Positions 60,954-64,000 of a stretch of 64,000 bases of DNA are shown here, one piece after another. The notes beneath the pieces were generated by a model. That model ran no database searches and was not told the DNA's origin. It saw nothing but the letters and a program-made list of their open reading frames with translations. The position numbers were made by a program, and so were the translations under genes. Each line of letters opens with the position of its first letter. Positions within the stretch are counted from its first letter, which is position 1. The DNA is taken from contig NZ_CP007440.1 in assembly GCF_001579845.1 (NCBI RefSeq), positions 4,548,029-4,612,028 of the forward strand, given 5' to 3'. This DNA comes from Rhodoplanes sp. Z2-YC6860 (GTDB taxonomy: Bacteria > Pseudomonadota > Alphaproteobacteria > Rhizobiales > Xanthobacteraceae).

Positions 60954-62324
60954 ATGGCGTCTGATATTCTCATCGTCGATGACGAGGCTGACATTTGCGA
61001 ACTCGTCGCGGGCCTGCTCCAGGACGAGGGCTACGGCACGCGCACGGCGCGCGACAGCGACTCGGCCTTGAACGAAATCAAGAGCCGCAGGCCGAACCTC
61101 GTGTTCCTCGACATCTGGCTGCAAGGGAGCCGCCTCGACGGGCTGCAATTGCTCGATTCGGTCAAGGAGATTCATCCCGAACTTCCGGTGGTGATGATCT
61201 CGGGCCACGGCAACATCGAGACCGCGGTCGCGGCCATCAAGCGCGGCGCCTACGACTTCATCGAGAAGCCGTTCAAGGCCGATCGTCTGGTGCTGGTTGC
61301 CGACCGGGCGCTCGAAACCTCGCGGCTGAAGCGCGAGGTGAGGGAGCTCAAGGCCATCGCGCCGCAGACGACCGGCATGGTCGGCCGCTCGCCTGCCATC
61401 AACCAACTCCGCCAGGCCGTCGAGAAGATCGCACCGACCAACAGCCGGATCATGATCGTCGGCCCATCCGGCGCCGGCAAGGAGCTCGCGGCGCGGCATC
61501 TGCACTCGCTGTCATCGCGGGCAGGTGGGCCGTTTGTGGTGATCAATGCCGCGGCGATCACGCCGGAGCGCATGGAGATCGAGCTGTTCGGCGTCGAGCA
61601 GAGCAACGGCAGCCAGCAGCGCAAGGTCGGCGCGCTGGAAGAGGCCCATGGCGGCACGCTGTTCATCGACGAAATCGCCGATATGCCGCGCGACACCCAG
61701 AACAAGATCCTGCGCGTTCTGGTCGATCAGACCTTCCAGCGCGTCGGCGGCTCGACCAAGGTCGCGGTCGACGTCCGCATCGTGTCCTCGACCAGCCGCA
61801 ACATCGAGGCCGAGATTGCGGCCGGTCATTTCCGCGAGGACCTCTACCACCGGCTGTCGGTGGTGCCGATCCGCGTGCCTCCGCTCGCCGAGCGGCGCGA
61901 AGACATTCCCGAACTCGTGACTTATTTCATGGAGCAGATCTCGCAGTCCACCGGCCTGCCGCAGCGAAAGATCGGCGGCGACGCCATGGCGGTGCTGCAG
62001 TCCCACGACTGGCCAGGCAACGTCCGGCAGCTCCGCAACAACGTCGAGCGGTTGATGATCCTCGCCGGCGGCGATCCGGAGGCCACCATCAGCGCCAGCA
62101 TGCTGCCGCAGGACGTGGGCTCCATGGTGCCGGGGATGCCGAACGGCCAGGGCGGCGAGCAGCTGATGGGCCTGCCGCTGCGCGAAGCGCGCGAGCTGTT
62201 CGAGCGCGAATATCTGATGGCCCAGATCAACCGCTTCGGTGGCAACATCTCCCGCACAGCCGAATTCGTCGGCATGGAGCGCTCGGCGCTGCATCGCAAG
62301 CTCAAGGCATTGGGCATCGGTTAG
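60954..62324 (+). CDS. ntrX: Response regulator NtrX, without the GAFTGA loop
   Basis: NtrX has 456 residues with a receiver domain (LIVDDEADICELV, phospho-Asp in LVFLDIWLQGSRLDGL near 53, Lys in FIEKPFKADRLV). The AAA+ domain (about 140-370) has Walker A GPSGAGKELAARHL. In place of GAFTGA it has GVEQSNGSQQRKVGALEEA, so contact with sigma-54 is unlikely and a sigma-70-type mode is expected. The C-terminal helix-turn-helix is GGNISRTAEFVGMERSALHR. It lies 5 bases after ntrY and 46 bases before dat. Confidence 0.95.
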   Translation: MASDILIVDDEADICELVAGLLQDEGYGTRTARDSDSALNEIKSRRPNLVFLDIWLQGSRLDGLQLLDSVKEIHPELPVVMISGHGNIETAVAAIKRGAYDFIEKPFKADRLVLVADRALETSRLKREVRELKAIAPQTTGMVGRSPAINQLRQAVEKIAPTNSRIMIVGPSGAGKELAARHLHSLSSRAGGPFVVINAAAITPERMEIELFGVEQSNGSQQRKVGALEEAHGGTLFIDEIADMPRDTQNKILRVLVDQTFQRVGGSTKVAVDVRIVSSTSRNIEAEIAAGHFREDLYHRLSVVPIRVPPLAERREDIPELVTYFMEQISQSTGLPQRKIGGDAMAVLQSHDWPGNVRQLRNNVERLMILAGGDPEATISASMLPQDVGSMVPGMPNGQGGEQLMGLPLREARELFEREYLMAQINRFGGNISRTAEFVGMERSALHRKLKALGIG

Positions 62325-62370
62325 TTTGGGTATCGGCTAGCGCGAGCGCAAATTCGTTCAAGGGAAAACC

Positions 62371-63228
62371 ATGTCGCGGATCGCCTACGTCAACGGCCGC
62401 TATCTTCCGCTCGCTTATGCCAGCGTGAACATCGAGGACCGCGGCTATCAATTCTCCGACGGAGTCTACGAGGTCTGCGAGGTCAAGGGCGGCCGGCTGA
62501 TCGACGAGCGACGGCATATCGAGCGGCTTGGGCGCTCGCTGTCGGAGCTTCGCATCGTCATGCCGATGGCAACGGAATCGCTCGGCGTCATCATGCGCGA
62601 AGTGGTTCGGCGCAATCGCGTGCGCTGGGGTATTGTTTATTTGCAGATAACCCGCGGCGTGTCGCGGCGCGATCATGCCTTCCCGCCGGCCGGCACCAGG
62701 CCCAGCATCGTCGTCACAGCGCGCAATCTCGATCAGGCCAATGCCGAGAAGCTTGCGACCGAAGGCGTCGCGGTGATCTCTGTGCCAGAGAACCGCTGGG
62801 AGCGCGTCGACATCAAATCCGTGTCGCTGCTCCCCAACGTGCTCGCCAAGCAGACGGCGCGCGAGCACGGCGCCCGCGAGGCCTGGTTTGTCGACAAGCA
62901 GGGCTTCGTCACCGAGGGCTCGTCGTCGAACGCCTGGATCGTGACGAAGAACAACACCGTGGTCACACGACATGTCGACCAGGGCATCCTGAAAGGGATC
63001 ACCCGCACCGTTGTGCTCGACATCATCGCGGCCCAGGGGTTCAAGCTCGACGTGCGGCCGTTCACGATGGACGAGGCCTATCAGGCCAAAGAGGCCTTCA
63101 TCACCTCGGCCAGCCAGACTGTCATGCCGGTGATCAAGATTGACGGCCGGCCGGTCGGTAATGGGGCGCCGGGGCTCCTCTCCACGGCCCTCCGAAAGGA
63201 CTATTATCGTCACGCCGAGGTGGGCTGA
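62371..63228 (+). CDS. dat: D-amino-acid aminotransferase (PLP class IV)
   Basis: This 285-residue aminotransferase exchanges amino groups between D-amino acids and 2-oxo acids, and may supply D-glutamate or D-alanine for the cell wall. It has VNGRYLPLAYASVNIEDRGY and FSDGVYEVCEVKGGRLIDE. The PLP-binding lysine is in VDIKSVSLLPNVLAKQ near residue 147, and the cofactor loop is EGSSSNAWIVTKNN. Its place between ntrX and hfq is conserved in alphaproteobacteria. A branched-chain or aminodeoxychorismate lyase function is less likely given the IKSVSLLPN pattern. Confidence 0.9.
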   Translation: MSRIAYVNGRYLPLAYASVNIEDRGYQFSDGVYEVCEVKGGRLIDERRHIERLGRSLSELRIVMPMATESLGVIMREVVRRNRVRWGIVYLQITRGVSRRDHAFPPAGTRPSIVVTARNLDQANAEKLATEGVAVISVPENRWERVDIKSVSLLPNVLAKQTAREHGAREAWFVDKQGFVTEGSSSNAWIVTKNNTVVTRHVDQGILKGITRTVVLDIIAAQGFKLDVRPFTMDEAYQAKEAFITSASQTVMPVIKIDGRPVGNGAPGLLSTALRKDYYRHAEVG

Positions 63229-63457
63229 CGCCGGCCATTCGGTACATCCGCAAGTAAAACGGTGCTGGAATCACACGTATTTTTTGCAAATACGCCATGA
63301 AGTTGTGCTTGCGCTGCAACAATTCGTGCCATCTAATACAAAGGCTACTACAGAGGCCCCAAGTCCTATGGCCTATAACGCGTTGGGCCCCAGTGACTTG
63401 TAAACAAACGTCTCGTGGCTGAGGGGGTCGCGAGCAAAAAATAAATGGACCAACGGC

Positions 63458-63715
63458 ATGGCAGCCGACCGAGCACAAAATCTTCAAGACACATTTCTCA
63501 ATCACGTACGCAAAAGCAAAGTCCCACTTACGATTTTCCTGGTCAACGGCGTCAAACTGCAGGGCGTCGTAACGTGGTTCGATAACTTCTGCGTCCTGCT
63601 GCGGCGGGATGGTCACTCGCAATTGGTGTACAAGCACGCCATATCGACGATCATGCCGGGACATCCGATCCAGTTGTTCGAAGGTGCCGAGGAACCGTTA
63701 GGGGACAAGGCCTAG
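63458..63715 (+). CDS. hfq: RNA chaperone Hfq
   Basis: Hfq is a hexameric Sm-like RNA chaperone that pairs small RNAs with mRNAs; in rhizobia it also affects nitrogen fixation genes. The 85 residues cover the Sm1 motif ([18 protein letters not shown]), the Sm2 motif with [11 protein letters not shown], and a short tail. The upstream gap of 229 bases after dat is free of genes and must hold the promoter. hflX starts at the base after the stop, the same order as in E. coli and other proteobacteria. Confidence 0.97.
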   Translation: MAADRAQNLQDTFLNHVRKSKVPLTIFLVNGVKLQGVVTWFDNFCVLLRRDGHSQLVYKHAISTIMPGHPIQLFEGAEEPLGDKA

Positions 63716-64000
63716 TTGGAGCCGCGCCGCCGCGACACGCAAGCCGACGGGCTGACCCCGACAGGTTCAGCCACGGGCCGTGCGATTGTCATCGGTCCCT
63801 ATCTGCGGCGCCCGCCCACGCGCGGCGCCGCCGCACGCGTTGCCGAACAGGGTGAGCGCGCGCCTGCCGCACGGCTCGAAGAAGCCGTGGGACTGGCGCT
63901 CGCCATCGACCTTGATGTGGCGCAGTCCGGCATTGTCGCGCTCAACGAGATCAGGCCCGCGACCTATATCGGCAAGGGCAAGGTCGATGAGATTGCCGGC
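63716..64000 (+). CDS. hflX: GTPase HflX, 3' end outside window
   Basis: HflX is a ribosome-binding GTPase. Only the N-terminal 95 codons are inside the window. The region AIVIGPYLRRPPTRG, EEAVGLALAIDLDVAQSGIV and RPATYIGKGKVDEIAG matches the N-terminal nucleotide-independent domain of the family. The GTPase motifs lie beyond the edge. The frame is open directly after the hfq stop (TAG then TTG). A TTG start at 63716 would sit 11 bases after an AGGGGA site inside hfq, and a later start cannot be excluded. Tight coupling to hfq is conserved. Confidence 0.9.
   Translation, partial: MEPRRRDTQADGLTPTGSATGRAIVIGPYLRRPPTRGAAARVAEQGERAPAARLEEAVGLALAIDLDVAQSGIVALNEIRPATYIGKGKVDEIAG

Overview
The window comes from a high-GC alphaproteobacterium, most probably a member of the Hyphomicrobiales (Rhizobiales) near the Bradyrhizobiaceae/Xanthobacteraceae. 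The evidence is the gene order (lpxA-lpxI-lpxB-gltA-gltX; lexA-moeA-moaC-trpCDG-trpE-ppiD-tpiA-secG-pyrG-kdsA-eno-pdh-lpd-lipA; ispDF-dusB-ntrBC-ntrYX-dat-hfq-hflX), LpxI in the lipid A pathway, a lipoyl domain on the pyruvate dehydrogenase E1 beta subunit, an alphaproteobacterial SOS box (GTTC-N7-GTTC) before lexA, and two orphan tripartite-tricarboxylate-type (Bug) binding proteins. No rRNA, tRNA, CRISPR array, insertion sequence or phage gene is visible. It is chromosomal backbone with short accessory insertions.

Layout. 1-3974: end of the lipid A operon (partial lpxA, lpxI, lpxB), a Bug protein and a terminator. 3992-8811: gltA and gltX on the minus strand, diverging from a glutaminyl-tRNA synthetase gene. 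8874-13778: comEC, lexA with its SOS box, moeA, moaC. 13783-19973: tryptophan genes trpC-trpD-trpG, split from trpE by an insertion of about 2.2 kb that holds a hairpin-rich stretch, a Bug protein and a small exported protein. 19979-27877: ppiD, tpiA, a Tat-exported gluconate-dehydrogenase-like pair, secG, pyrG. 27863-37285: an accessory block with a frameshifted SAM-dependent methyltransferase, a two-component system, an L,D-transpeptidase, NIPSNAP and glyoxalase-like genes, kdsA, two tandem MFS transporters, queF and a membrane-anchored unknown. 37357-48650: eno, an FtsB-like protein, the pyruvate dehydrogenase operon (pdhA, pdhB, DUF5076, E2, membrane unknown, lpdA), an odd ABC protein, lipA and a COQ10/RatA-like gene. 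48674-52209: a palindromic repeat, a secreted metallo-beta-lactamase-fold protein, and a divergent pair encoding a Tat-signal ThDP enzyme and a protein with two c-heme motifs. 52214-64000: folE, cinA, ispDF, then dusB-ntrB-ntrC-ntrY-ntrX-dat-hfq and the start of hflX.

How the genes work together. Central carbon flow is well represented: tpiA, eno, pyruvate dehydrogenase with its lipoate synthase, and citrate synthase. Envelope building is covered by lipid A and KDO synthesis, SecG, PpiD and the L,D-transpeptidase. Nitrogen signalling is covered by NtrBC and NtrYX, followed by Hfq. The most unusual unit is the translationally coupled pair at 49814-52209: a ThDP enzyme of the acetolactate synthase/benzoylformate decarboxylase fold with a twin-arginine signal, followed by an exported protein with two CxxCH motifs. 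This suggests oxidation of a 2-oxo acid or acyloin outside the cytoplasm. The second most interesting signal is an identical 15-base block with 11-bp-phased direct repeats before both the response regulator gene and the neighbouring methyltransferase gene, a likely binding site for that regulator.
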